A stretch of 64,000 bases of DNA, from assembly GCA_902729315.2 (NCBI GenBank), contig LR746273.1, forward strand, positions 7,026,501 through 7,090,500, in the 5' to 3' direction. Made by a program: the position numbers and the translations under genes. The notes under the pieces were generated by a model. It saw only the letters and a program-made list of their open reading frames with translations, was not told where the DNA came from and did not search any database. This DNA comes from Spirodela intermedia. Lineage: Eukaryota > Streptophyta > Magnoliopsida > Alismatales > Araceae. Below, one piece after another: positions 37,723 through 48,625 of this stretch (position 1 is the stretch's first letter; the number at the start of each line of letters is the position of its first letter).

Positions 37723-37834
37723 TCCCCCCCCTTCCCCCTTCAGGCAGAAGCATAACAGACCAGAGAACCTCATCCCCAGAGGGGGGGAGAGAGGGTGTGC
37801 CAGCCGTTCGGTTTCCTTCCCTCGTCTCGTCTCC
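36957..37834. promoter_or_regulatory. Head-to-head promoter region of RNL (-) and SIG6 (+)
   Basis: The spacer between the two divergent start codons is under 900 bases. A G-box, CACGTG, lies at 37410-37415. A long (CT)n run occupies about 37685-37719, some 115 bases before the SIG6 ATG and probably in its leader. The RNL reading frame stays open from an ATG at 37136 through to exon 1, so part of this region may encode a longer RNL N-terminus. Confidence 0.55.
37685..37719. repeat. (CT)n microsatellite upstream of SIG6
   Basis: A nearly uninterrupted CT run of about 35 bases sits in the SIG6 5' flank or leader. CT/GA tracts near plant start sites can bind GAGA-type BBR/BPC proteins; use here is inference. 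Confidence 0.9.
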
Positions 37835-40800
37835 ATGGAAGCCGGGAGGAGCCTCATCTCTCCGCCTTCGACGGCGTCTACGTCTCACCTCCCAAGAGTC
37901 CCCCTCAAGAAGAGCTCCTTCTCTCCCTGCCCAGGTACGCCGTCGTGCTGCCGAGCTTTTCATCGAATGTTTAGCTGCCCTGCCCCCTACTTCCGAACTC
38001 GGGTAGATTCAAGGCGGCCAATGCGTCAGTTGGGGCTCCCAGTTCCAGCTCGGAGCCTGCACATATCTGTCTTACCCTTCCTCTTGCTTGGCCATGCTTT
38101 TTAAGTTAACTTCCACCCGTTCATCTTCAGCTTCGGCCGACTTTTGCGGCGTGTTTCCCGTACGAATGCTGAGAATTTCCGTTTTATTCCGTCTAAGTTT
38201 GCTCGCTCCCGATGGCGTTGAGTTCAGAGTCGTAGCATGCTGCTTTTCTTCCTTCTTAGTGCTTTTACATGTGAGTGTTCTGTGGTGAATTGGCTTCAGC
38301 CCCTTAGCTAATCAGAATCCCAGCGGCTTAGGTTCGGGATTCCATGTAATGTCCATCGCCTGTCGTGTTATCCTTTTTGAGAAAAATGGTGGGGGTGTAC
38401 CTCCGAATCTACAGAGGAACGGTGTAACCAATCATATCCTGCATCTGTAGCGTTTAGAATGCCGTCGATTGTGTTGTCATTTTTTTCTCCGTGCTCCTTA
38501 TGGCGGTTTATGAAGGCGCATATTCACTTCAATCGTCGTTTGGGGCAAATTTTCCTCATTTGTTCCATTTCCTGGTTTAAAAAAAAGTCTTCACTTTGCT
38601 TATTTATTTTTCAGTTCTTATCATTAATGGGCAAGCAAGTCGGCCAATTTCATCCGCACCTATCATGTCAGTCGTGCGCAATTTCCCTTCGTCTATAGTA
38701 TTACAGGAGCAACACGACGATTTAAGACCCTTCACCGCCAGGGATAACAAAACTGCTCAGGTATTTGCCTGGCTGTTCTTGCCATTTTTTTCTCATATAT
38801 TTTTGAAACGCTGAGATTAAGACAGTCTTATTTAAAGAGGTATATAGCCTTTCTGTTGTAATAAATGGTGAATTAGATATATGTTTGGTCTAGAGTGCCC
38901 CTTTCTCCAGTTTCCCCACGATATGTGTCGAGAACTGTTGCATCAATTGGCAATGGTCAGCAAACATTCAGTTTTTCTTCTCTCTTTTTCCCCCCACCCT
39001 GAGGTGCTACCTGTGAATTCATTGAGCCTCAATTATCTTATTTTTCACAAACTAGCTCGTTGGGCTGTGGGAAGTTTTCAAATTTCTTGTTTTCTAGATA
39101 ATTGTAAGCTTATAGGAAGACACTGGAACTACACAAATACTCGATTCGTGCCTAAACCATATTACCATGTGGATGTAAGTCCACAAATTAGATACCCATG
39201 GCTTCAATGGTTCCTAGTACAAGCTTTGTGATATCCAGCTGATCACAGGCTTCTAAGAATCTCTGGTTAATATCTTAGATGAAGAAGATTCAATCAAACA
39301 GATTCATATTGTTAATATCATAACAAAAAGAACCAAGGACCCCTTTTTTTTCCCTCAGAGATCTTTGATCTTTTTATTTGATTGCGAAAAGTGCCACGAA
39401 TTATCTAAAAAGGGCAGAGGGCTCGGTGTACTTCTGCAGGGCTTTTCGTATGGCCTACATTCATAGATTTTTTTCTTAATTGTGTAGGAGATATTTTTGT
39501 ATACTGTTAGATGGTGATAAAAACGTGTTTATTTCATCCTTTCAAGGTGACACTGAATGCAAGACCCGTGGAGAATGGAACACTAATATGTAAGGGGGGA
39601 GAGAATGAATTGGAGGAGTATCTGAAATACTTCGAACGCTTGTTGCCTAGTGTTGGGTATCCGTAAGTTAATATCTTTCCTCAGCTGGTCTCAGTCTTTT
39701 CATTTCCTTGCGTTGATCAGTCAGTGAACTTTATCTGGCGTGCTTTCTCTCCTCAGGTTGCCGAGTTTTACAGAAGGGAAGGCATGCTTGTCAGAGTCCA
39801 CAGTCTCAGTCGGGTCTGGTGCAGGTGTAGATGCTGCTATAGGGGAAAAGACTGCCATTGAAGGTGGCTTCGACGACGTTATGCCTTCAGCAGTTCTTGA
39901 GCTTGCTAAAAAAGCTGTGTTGGCTTCCAGAGAAGCCGCGAGCTTGGCTGAGAGCCACTCCACAACTGCTCATGTTGATGACATCTGTTTTCCTGGGTAT
40001 GCTTCTCATCATCAACCTGCTTCTGTTTGAAAATTCCTCTCTGATTCGAGCTTCCATTTGCTGATTGTTCTTGGATGTACTGCTATTTTGTCCAGTCGAA
40101 GCCCGAATGACCCAGCTAAAGTGCTCACAAAGAGGGAGGAGGAAGCAGAAAAGTCGAAATGGCTTCTTGATAGGCGATCACGGAGACGTAGAAGGTCAAA
40201 CAAGACTAGTGCGGTTATCAGTGATGCCTCTCCGTATGTTATCCCTACTGATGTCAGCAGAAAGATGAGCAGGGGCGTCGACACAAATGACGCCCTCAGA
40301 TTCTTTCTGTGGGGTCCTGAGACAAGGCAGCTTCTAACAGTGAAAGAAGAAAAGGAGCTGTTCAAGAAAATACAGGTATGTTTGATCCTCCTCGGTGCGT
40401 AGATCATCAGCATATTAGAAGAGAGATGGGCTTTATCCAAACATGAAGGAGATATTCTGTGCCGAACCAGGATCTCATGAGGCTGGAAGAAGTCAAACAG
40501 AATCTGCACTCACAATTTGGCCGTGACCCAACCCTTGTCGAGTGGGCTGAAGCCGTTGGAATGACATGCCATGTGCTCCAGTCCTGCCTCTACTCTGGCA
40601 ACCGCAGCCGGGAGAGAATGATCTATGCAAATTTCCGTCTGGTGGTGCATGTTGCGAAGCAGTATCAAGGGAAGGGTCTCAACATTCAGGATCTGCTGCA
40701 GGTTTGGATTTGTTTCTCCGTTGACTTTATGAGTCATGTCGTTCCTTCTTCAATTTTTCCACAGAAGGTGTAGCTTAAATCAAAGCTTTTAGAGAGAGTA

Positions 40801-41755
40801 AGCTGATAGGTTGAATGAACAGCAAGCATTTCCCTTTCTCGATGAACCCAATGTCTCATGTCTCTGCGGCTGCAGGAAGGGAGCATGGGTCTCATGAGGA
40901 GCTTGGAGAAATTCAAACCCAAGGCCGGCTGCAGATTCCCAACATATGCTTACTGGTGGATACGGCAGTCAATCAGGAAAGCCATATTTCAGAACTCCAG
41001 GACCATCCGGTTGCCAGTATGATTCCTACCTTTGCTTCCCAGTTTTCTCCTGAAGTCGAAGAACGGCTCAATGGTGTAATGCAATATCGTATTGCAGCTG
41101 CTTCATTGCGTGATGATGTTTCTGGGTGGTTTGTAGGAAAACGTATACGCCCTTCTGAAGAAGATCAAGAACACGAGGGTATTGTACATTCAAGAGGGCC
41201 ATGTTCCGACCAATGAAGAGCTGGCCAGGCGAGTGGGCATCTCGAAGGAGAGGCTGGAGAGGGTGTTGACTTCCGCGAGATCCCCTGTGTCGATCCAGGA
41301 TCGTGCATGGACCGACCAGGACATCACTGTGCAGGTACTCTTGTGCAGGACATCCCCTGTGTCCTCTGTCAGATGCAATGAGCTGGGCCGGCGGCACTTC
41401 GCTTCTTTTGTGCGATTGATTTTGAGAAGGACGCTCTAAGTTGTGATGCTCTTCTTGGAATTTGCAGGAGATAACTGCGGACCCAGAGGTTGAGGGTCCG
41501 GAGTTCACTGTCGCCAAGCAGATGATGAGGCGGCACGTCCGGGGGCTCCTCCGGATTCTCCCGCCGAGGGAGCGGCAGATAATCCAGTTCCGCTACGGGA
41601 TGCACGGTGGAGAGCCCAAGTCGCTGTCGGAGATCGGAGAGCTGCTGGGGCTTTCCAAGGAGAGGATCCGGCAGCTGGAGAGCCGGGCCCTGGACAGGCT
41701 CAAGGAGAGCCTACCGGGGCATGGCCTGGGGGCGTACGTGGAGCTACTGATTTAG
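37835..41755 (+). CDS. SIG6: Plastid RNA polymerase sigma factor 6
   Basis: It directs the plastid-encoded bacterial-type RNA polymerase to promoters during chloroplast development. Exons 37835-37934, 38615-38760, 39547-39662, 39757-39996, 40096-40375, 40471-40701, 40876-41016, 41137-41334 and 41468-41755 give 579 residues, all in frame. The Ser-rich N-terminus ([16 protein letters not shown]) is a likely plastid transit peptide. The conserved core starts at [20 protein letters not shown], which by recall fits SIG6 better than SIG1-5. Region 2 includes [16 protein letters not shown] and, for -10 recognition, [15 protein letters not shown]. Region 3 is [10 protein letters not shown] onward. 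Region 4.2, the -35 helix-turn-helix, is [20 protein letters not shown]. It ends [10 protein letters not shown]. It shares a divergent promoter with RNL. The first exons are AT-rich and the last exon is GC-rich. Confidence 0.93.
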
Positions 41756-44277
41756 TTAGGGCTCCCCTGTTTTTCACCTGCAGGAGAAGAGAACCCGGAG
41801 GCCCGAGCGTCGACTTCTGCCTCCCCACTGCCTCCTGCCCACCCCATAGAAGACGAAAGCTTCTGTAGAGAGAGCGAGAGAGAGAGAGAGAGACAAGTAA
41901 ACAGGGGTGGGGATTAGAACGTCGGAGACAGCTGCTACATACACACACAAACCCCGCAGTGTAATATTTTATTGACTGTACATAAAACCGAAACAGTGGC
42001 ATGGTTAAGCGCTCTTCAGGTATCAAATCACTTAGTCAAGATCGTCCTTTTCTACCAAGCTTGGAAAGCCATGGAAGGTTCAGATTCTCGTGCATTGCCA
42101 TGAACATGGCAAGCTTATCCTTGTGCGGCAGTTCTTCTGGGCTTTGCAAGATGCGCACGAGTGGTGTGTTGGGATCTTAAGCCAATTTGCATCCCAAACA
42201 CGGGGACTTGGACGTGGACCATTTGTGAATGAAGGGTTGTCTTTGGACAAAACCTTAGATGCGAGGTTCTCTCAAAGCTTGTGCTTTTAAAAAACAGTGT
42301 CATACTTAGTAAGAACATAAGATTTAGGGAAATAAACCCTGCAAGATTATATATCATTGAGCAGTGCTAAATTATATAATCTTATCTTGTATATGACTAA
42401 ATTTACCATACCACGATAAAGTAGCCTCATCATCATTAAGATGATATGAGATAGTTGTATCACATATTACAATATTATCAATAAAGTTATCTAATATTCT
42501 CTCCCTTCGTCATAATTAAATCAATTTTTTTCTTTCAAAATATTGCTAGCATAAATATAAGAACAACCACTTTCAAATAGAAGAACATGGGGAGATTCTT
42601 CTCTTACTCTAGTTAGGTACATGCTCACCATCAATTAGACTAGACAACTCCACCAGACATCTTGATTTATAGGGTTTGATTCTCAATAATTTTACTGTCC
42701 AATAACTATCATAACAATTCTACCTCCATTATAGAATACATAAGAATCAAAATAGCTCCTAAACGAGTCCAAATGATATGAAGATTCACAATCACGAATC
42801 CATATGTTAGAACAATCCATGTATGAGAAGATTTTTAGAATATCTCATTCATTTTTTAAATCAAAAGTGACAATAGTTTCAATAAGTCTTCCTTCATCCT
42901 TTTTCTTAAACTTTTCTTGAAACTTAGGGAAATCTATTTTAGTAGTGGCATTTACCATATTCATCAAGATTAGATTTGGAATGATTTTACTTCTCATCTT
43001 TGTTTTTGCCATGCTCTCTATCTTTATCCAGACTCCTTCCTATTACATTTCCAACACCTAAAGTTTTTTTTTACCTTGATTGATAATAAATTATATTTAT
43101 GATGGGAGTCACCAAATGGTTGTATGATTATGGTGACAAGTGAACTAGAAGAATTTGATCTTCTTCCTCCATTTTAGTCTCTAAATTGTGAACTTATGAG
43201 ATTAGTTCATTTAATACATTAACCAGATTCAAAATAACTGTTCTATGATATATCTGACATTTGTTTCACATGGATAAATATTTTAATTTATTTCACAATA
43301 AATAATAGTATCAACTTCAGTAATATTGTATAATTCTTTGTCAATCATGCACATCTAAAATGTACTTACTATGTTTAAATCTAGTTCATTCATGTTATGA
43401 TTCCTCAACTTAATTGCCTTTTCCTTTAAAAAGAAAAAGAAAAAACAGTATGGTAGTTTTCACTCTCTTATGTTGTAAATCAAAATCAAAATTTGATGTT
43501 CACATCTTTGTAACATGAAAATTGACAGAGCAACATACATATAACTCTGGTCCTAAAAGTTACTTTGGCTAGTTAGCATGGATCTATATTTTCAGGTAAC
43601 ATTCAACTAGTGAAGTGGTGAGAACCCCAAAGGGACTCCAATATATTTCTCCCTCTCTCTTATTTTTTTCTCTCCTCGTCTATCTAAAGAGGAGGAATTT
43701 AAGAGGATTGAGAGGGGGGTTTTGACTTCTCTCTCTCTCTCTCTAGAGTGTACCAGTCCAGTGGAAGAAGACGGATTCTTTGGAGTGTACCATCTTTTAC
43801 AGATTAAATCGTCTTATAAGATTCTCAGTCTATTCTCCATGTCTCCTACAAAGATGCGTGGTGCACTTCGACTGGGTGTGATGACGGAGGTCTCTCTGCT
43901 CTTCGACAAGTGCAGGGTGGTCAGGTGCCGTCAACTTCGACATCCCCGCCGCCGTCGCTGTAGCAGGACGACCTAGTCCAGTTCCAGCGATCAAGCTTCC
44001 ACCAATCTCTTGGGTCTCTTTTGTAGACGACGCCCTTGTGAGTACCTGTCGTGAATCGGAAGAGTCATAGTTTACTAAACCTGCAGCCCATCCCTCTTCT
44101 GCACTTTTTATAATTCTTCAGATTCCCTACCTCTCTCTCTACGATGGCCCACCATCTCCGCTCCCACCGACTCTCCCTCCTTGCATCCCCTACCACCATA
44201 ACCAAAACGTTGGACAGATCGAGCGCGGGCTCTGTTGGGTGGAAGACGCCGACGGAGGGAGTGAGGGAGACAGACAG
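41756..44277. other. 2.5-kb intergenic region with decayed copia relic
   Basis: This is the longest spacer in the window. It starts with the SIG6 3' flank, including a GA run at about 41868-41893. It then becomes very AT-rich (about 42290-43700), with many stop codons in all frames and a minus-strand copia-like relic, and ends with the SHMT promoter and leader, where a short CT run lies at 43729-43746. No functional gene was seen. Confidence 0.55.
42600..43180 (-). mobile_element. Decayed Ty1/copia gag-protease relic
   Basis: On the minus strand, about 43075-43025 encodes KKNFRCWKCNRKESG, a damaged copia zinc knuckle. About 42805-42700 encodes WIRDCESSYH, in place of WILDSGASYH of the copia aspartic protease, then SYVFYNGGRIVM. 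At about 42665-42600 it reads IKMSGGVV and, after a frame change, SLIDGEHVP, matching the family's IKMxDGVVRTLTDVRHVP. Several stop codons and frame changes show it is dead. LTRs were not recognised, so the limits are approximate. Confidence 0.6.
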
Positions 44278-47200
44278 ATGGCCATGGCAACGGCGTCCCG
44301 AAGGCTTCCCGGTGCCAGGCCCCTTCCGCGCTACCTCTTCCATGGCGGCGGCTCCCTCTATTACATGGTGAGTACCTGCGGCGCTATGATCTGGTCTCCC
44401 CCATCGGTCGCCTTCGTCTTCTTCTTTCCCGGCCGCCGACGATGGCATGACGCTCTAATTTTTCTTCGCGAAGAATAGCGGAACTCGGAGAGAGAGGATC
44501 GACTCTCGTTGTCTAGAGCCTCTTCACTCTTCTTTTCTTCCCTCTTTCCGTGTTTGCAGTCGACGCTGCCCCACGAAGCCGCGCAGAACAAGCCGAGATC
44601 TCTCCCCGTGGTGAGTTAGCGGCCCTCGTTCTCTTTCTCTTTCTCTCTCTTCTTTTCCTCTGCGGAGCCGGTGATCGATCCAAACCCGCCCGCGAAATCT
44701 TCATGGGATCTTGGCTATTGACATCTTCCGTTTCGTGGATTTTGCACAGTGGCCGAAAGGACTAAACGCGCCTCTGGAGGAAGTGGATCCGCAGATAGCC
44801 GACATTATCGAGCTCGAGAAGTCCAGGCAATGGAAGGTTAGATTAGGCGGCGCCATGCTGCTCCTCTGACGACATGAAGTTCCTTGGGCAACATATCGCC
44901 CCCGCAGTCCCTCTTCCTGTAGTTTCACTACAGGAACATAACGCCAGCTCCCACTCGATTGGTTTCATCATTGAAGGGCCTCGAGCTCATTCCCTCGGAG
45001 AATTTCACATCAGTCTCCGTCATGCAAGCAGTGGGCTCCGTCATGACCAACAAGTACAGCGAAGGGTACCCTGGAGCTAGATACTACGGAGGAAATGAGT
45101 GAGGAACATCATTCACCTTTTACCTGTTTTCAGACGCCATTCTGGATGGATCTACCTGCTTACTGAGTATCTCGTGATCACCACTAAAGACTGGACCTGC
45201 CGCCAGGTTCATAGACATGGCCGAGTCCTTATGCCAGAAGCGCGCCTTGGAGGTCTTCGGGCTAGATCCTGCAAAATGGGGAGGTATTTCGGGCTCTGGC
45301 ATTCGATGTTAGCCGGCAGTCTGCTTCACCCATAAGTTTGCCTTCTAGCTCCTGCCCGAATCTTATCCCAGAACTCTACTGTTTTTTTCCATGTTCGAAG
45401 TTTGCATTCCAGCTCCAGCCCGAATCTTATCTCAGAACTCTACTGTTTTTTTCCATGTTCGAAGCTTGCCTTCCAGCTCCTGCCCGAATCTTATCTCAGA
45501 ACTCACTGTTTTCTTGATGTTCGTCGCAGTGAACGTGCAGCCATTGTCGGGATCCCCTGCCAATTTCCAGGTGTATACGGCGCTCCTGAGGCCCCATGAG
45601 AGGATCATGGCTCTCGATCTCCCCCATGGTGGGCATCTCTCCCATGGGTATCAGGTGCGAAAACTTTCCAAAACTTTGATCTCCCCCGAGAGAGTGAAAA
45701 TCAGTTTCGGGTCGCCTGGCGGAGGTGCCATCCCCTCCGGAGGCTCATCGTACTCCTCTGCTTGTGGTTGTTTCAGACGGACACCAAGAAGATCTCTGCT
45801 GTGTCCATCTTCTTCGAGACTCTTCCCTACCGTCTCGACGAGAGTACGGGCCGCATCGACTATGACCAGGTTACGTCGTCTTCCTCCCTTCCCCTGCTTC
45901 TCTAGGATCCCGACCGCGGGGCTTGACCTTCGGCTCTCGTACACTGCTGCGACCAGCTATTTTCCTCACTGAAATTTTCCTCACGCGTGGTTCAAATCCG
46001 TCTCCTTCAATGCAGCTGGAGAGGAGTGCCGCCCTGTTCAGGCCAAAGTTGATAGTCGCCGGGGCCAGCGCATATGCTCGCCTCTATGACTATGCTCGCA
46101 TCAGAAAGGTTCCTCTCTCTCTCTCTCTCTCTCTCGCTATGTATGTATGTATGTATGTATCTCTCTCTCTCTCTCTCTAAATGGGCTTCCCTTTTCTCAG
46201 GTCTGCGACAAGCAGAAAGCCGTCCTGTTGGCCGACATGGCGCACATCAGCGGCCTGGTGGCGGCGGGCGTGATTCCTTCTCCCTTCGAGTATGCCGACG
46301 TTGTTACGACGACGACCCACAAATCGCTCCGCGGGCCGCGTGGAGCCATGATTTTCTTCAGGAAAGGCCTCAAAGAGGTCGACAAGAAGGGCGGAGAGGT
46401 GAGGAGGAAGAACATCACCCCTAGTAGCATGCTGCCGATAGATATGTCTGCGGAGCGATGACAGCGTCCCCTTCTCTCTCTCTCTCTGTAGGTTATGTAC
46501 GATTACGAGGACAGAGTCAACCAGGCCGTCTTCCCTGGTCTTCAAGGGGGCCCGCACAATCACACCATTGCTGGCTTGGCCGTCGCTCTCAAGCAGGTCA
46601 GGACGCTGAATCTATCCAACTCTGTTTTTTTTTTGTACTGATTCCAGCTGCGGGAAATCTCTTCCTCTTCCATGAAAAACTGTTGAATCGAGGGGGAATG
46701 AATGAATGATTCAGAGGCTCTCATGCCCACCGCCGTCAAAGTTCAAGCGTTTCCTCTTGTCACACTCAGAGTTTGGAGCATCAGAAGGCTAATTCGCTCA
46801 CTCCCTGCGGTCTTGCCAGATCCTCGGCTACTCAAGTCCGGCGTCTGGTTTGGATGGTCGCAACTTGGTGCAAGAAATAGGGCAGACGCTGAGAAAAATG
46901 CCGTTTTAGAAATAGCCACATCCATCTAGTCCCATGGTTGATTACATTCGTCGTGTCCTGTCGGCTGGTGGTGGACGGACTCTCAAATGTGTTGAATTTC
47001 TGCAGGCCATGACTCCGGAGTACAGGGCTTATCAGGCGCAGGTTCTGAGTAATTGCTCGGCGTTTGCGCAGGTATGTGATAGCCGGTGGCGCGACTGCTT
47101 TCGTTCTTGATCACTGGAAACAGCTTCTTTTTTGCACTACCTCCGAATGCAGACCTGCCTCACACTGATCGTCGCTCTCACGGATTCCGTATTAAACTGT

Positions 47201-48055
47201 GGCGCAGGCCTTGATCGAGAAGGGTTACGATCTCGTCTCCGGCGGGACGGACAACCACCTGGTGCTGGTGAACTTGAAGAACAAGGTGGCTGCCGAGGAG
47301 AACTCACAGATCACTTTGGTGTTGAATTTCCTTTTCTTTTTTTTTGTTTGTTTGGACGGGGGGCCATCTCCATCTCCATCTCCAGCTCCAGCTCGAATGG
47401 CGACGGGCACTGGATTGCCCGTTTGGTAATCGGCCAGCCTTTTGACTTTTGTGTGCTTGCTTGCTGCGTCCGTCTCCAGGGAATCGACGGATCTCGGGTC
47501 GAGAAGGTCCTCGAGCTGGTCCACATCGCCGCCAACAAGAACACTGTTCCCGGCGACGTCTCGGCCATGGTACCCGGCGGCATCAGGATGGGTGCGATCC
47601 ACCTCTCATTCTTGAAAGAAATCTCCGTCTAGTATACGTGACAGAAGGAAGAAGTGGAGACGTGGAAGACGTTTTTCGTGACGAGCTCTGCTCTGCTGTT
47701 CCAGGAACGCCGGCCCTGACGTCCAGGGGATTCGTCGAGGAGGACTTCGTCAAGGTCGCAGAATTCTTCGACGCCGCCGTGAAGCTCGCTCTAAAGATCA
47801 AAGCCGACACTCAAGGTGGGGCGCGGCGCAGCGCAAACCTTCTCCCGCAGTCCTTCGTGTCTGCTCTCTCCGGCGAATGACGGGGTTATCTTGTTCCGTG
47901 GTTCAGGGACCAAGTTGAAGGACTTCACCGCAACCATCCAAGCCAGCGACGGCATCCAGTCGGAGATCAAGGAGCTCCGCCTCGGGGTCGAGGAGTATGC
48001 CAAGCAGTTCCCGACCATCGGATTTGAGAAAGAGACGATGAAGTACAAGAACTGA
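44278..48055 (+). CDS. SHM1: Serine hydroxymethyltransferase, mitochondrial
   Basis: This PLP enzyme interconverts serine and glycine with tetrahydrofolate; in leaf mitochondria it works with glycine decarboxylase in photorespiration. Fifteen exons: 44278-44367, 44560-44610, 44750-44836, 44977-45098, 45207-45283, 45530-45654, 45777-45869, 46016-46108, 46201-46398, 46492-46596, 47006-47071, 47208-47285, 47480-47591, 47705-47815, 47907-48055, giving 518 residues (Arabidopsis SHM1: 517). The N-terminus ([20 protein letters not shown]) is Arg-rich and lacks acidic residues, as a mitochondrial presequence should. Fold-type-I landmarks: [35 protein letters not shown], and the PLP lysine K287 in [35 protein letters not shown] and [14 protein letters not shown] follow. 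An alternative ATG lies at 44284. Most exons are GC-rich; intron 5 holds a 64-base tandem repeat and introns 8-9 hold CT runs. Confidence 0.95.
45335..45526. repeat. Three tandem 64-bp units in SHM1 intron 5, reaching the splice acceptor
   Basis: Successive copies start at about 45335, 45399 and 45463. Each has CAGCTCC (or TAGCTCC), CCCGAATCTTATC, CAGAACTC, a T-rich run and ATGTTCG. The third copy has lost a few bases and carries the true acceptor (CAG at 45527-45529) where the others read CGAAG. Confidence 0.9.
46113..46178. repeat. Compound (CT)n-(ATGT)n-(CT)n microsatellite in SHM1 intron 8
   Basis: A CT run is followed by about five ATGT units and a second CT run, filling most of the 92-base intron between exons 8 and 9. 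The second CT run may serve as the polypyrimidine tract of the acceptor at 46200. A further CT run precedes the acceptor of intron 9 (46472-46487). Confidence 0.9.
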
Positions 48056-48625
48056 GTGAGGCGAAGAGAGGCGACGAAAGGGACTGCTCCGATACGCATC
48101 GTTCACCAGCGGTGCACCGTCGATTGCCGCTGGCGGAGGAGCGCAAGCCAGCAAGCCAGCAAGCCGCCGCCGCTGCCTCCTCCTCGGATTGTAACTTTGT
48201 TTTCCCCTCGGCGGGTTCCATCTTTCTCGGGGAAGGGAAGATGGGTGCAGCGGAAGCTGTGGTCTTTGATGCCCGTAGAGGGCGTTTGTGAAACGATTGA
48301 GCTCCTCGAATGGAATAACAGACTCCGCTGTGTGCTTCGATCGAGGATCCGTGGAGGTCATCTCAGATACGAAATCTATCTGCTGAAAATTATTCGGGTT
48401 TTTCCGGGAAGCCCAGCTCGTTTGCCCGTAAGGTGAACCGCAGGTTCACAGAGCTTGTCGTAGTCCGCCGCAGCGGGGGAAGGAGGCTCTTTTCCCTCGG
48501 GCCTTTTGGTGCGCCGTGTTCCTTGTCCTAAAACACTGCTGCTACCCGAGCGGCGTTATCAGTTGCAGGTGGGTGTGGATGTGCAAGGGGGAGAGAGTGA
48601 TGGACGGGTAGCAGCGTCATCTCCG
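48056..48625. other. SHM1 3' flank and promoter of the At4g37920-like gene
   Basis: There is no coding domain. The first part is the SHM1 3' untranslated region, with three tandem copies of GCAAGCCA near 48140-48165. The second part is the promoter and leader of the next gene in the same direction. Confidence 0.5.

Noticed and set aside
42090-42290. Short plus-strand open frame after SIG6
   Set aside because: No domain; it sits in the SIG6 3' flank next to AT-rich relic DNA.
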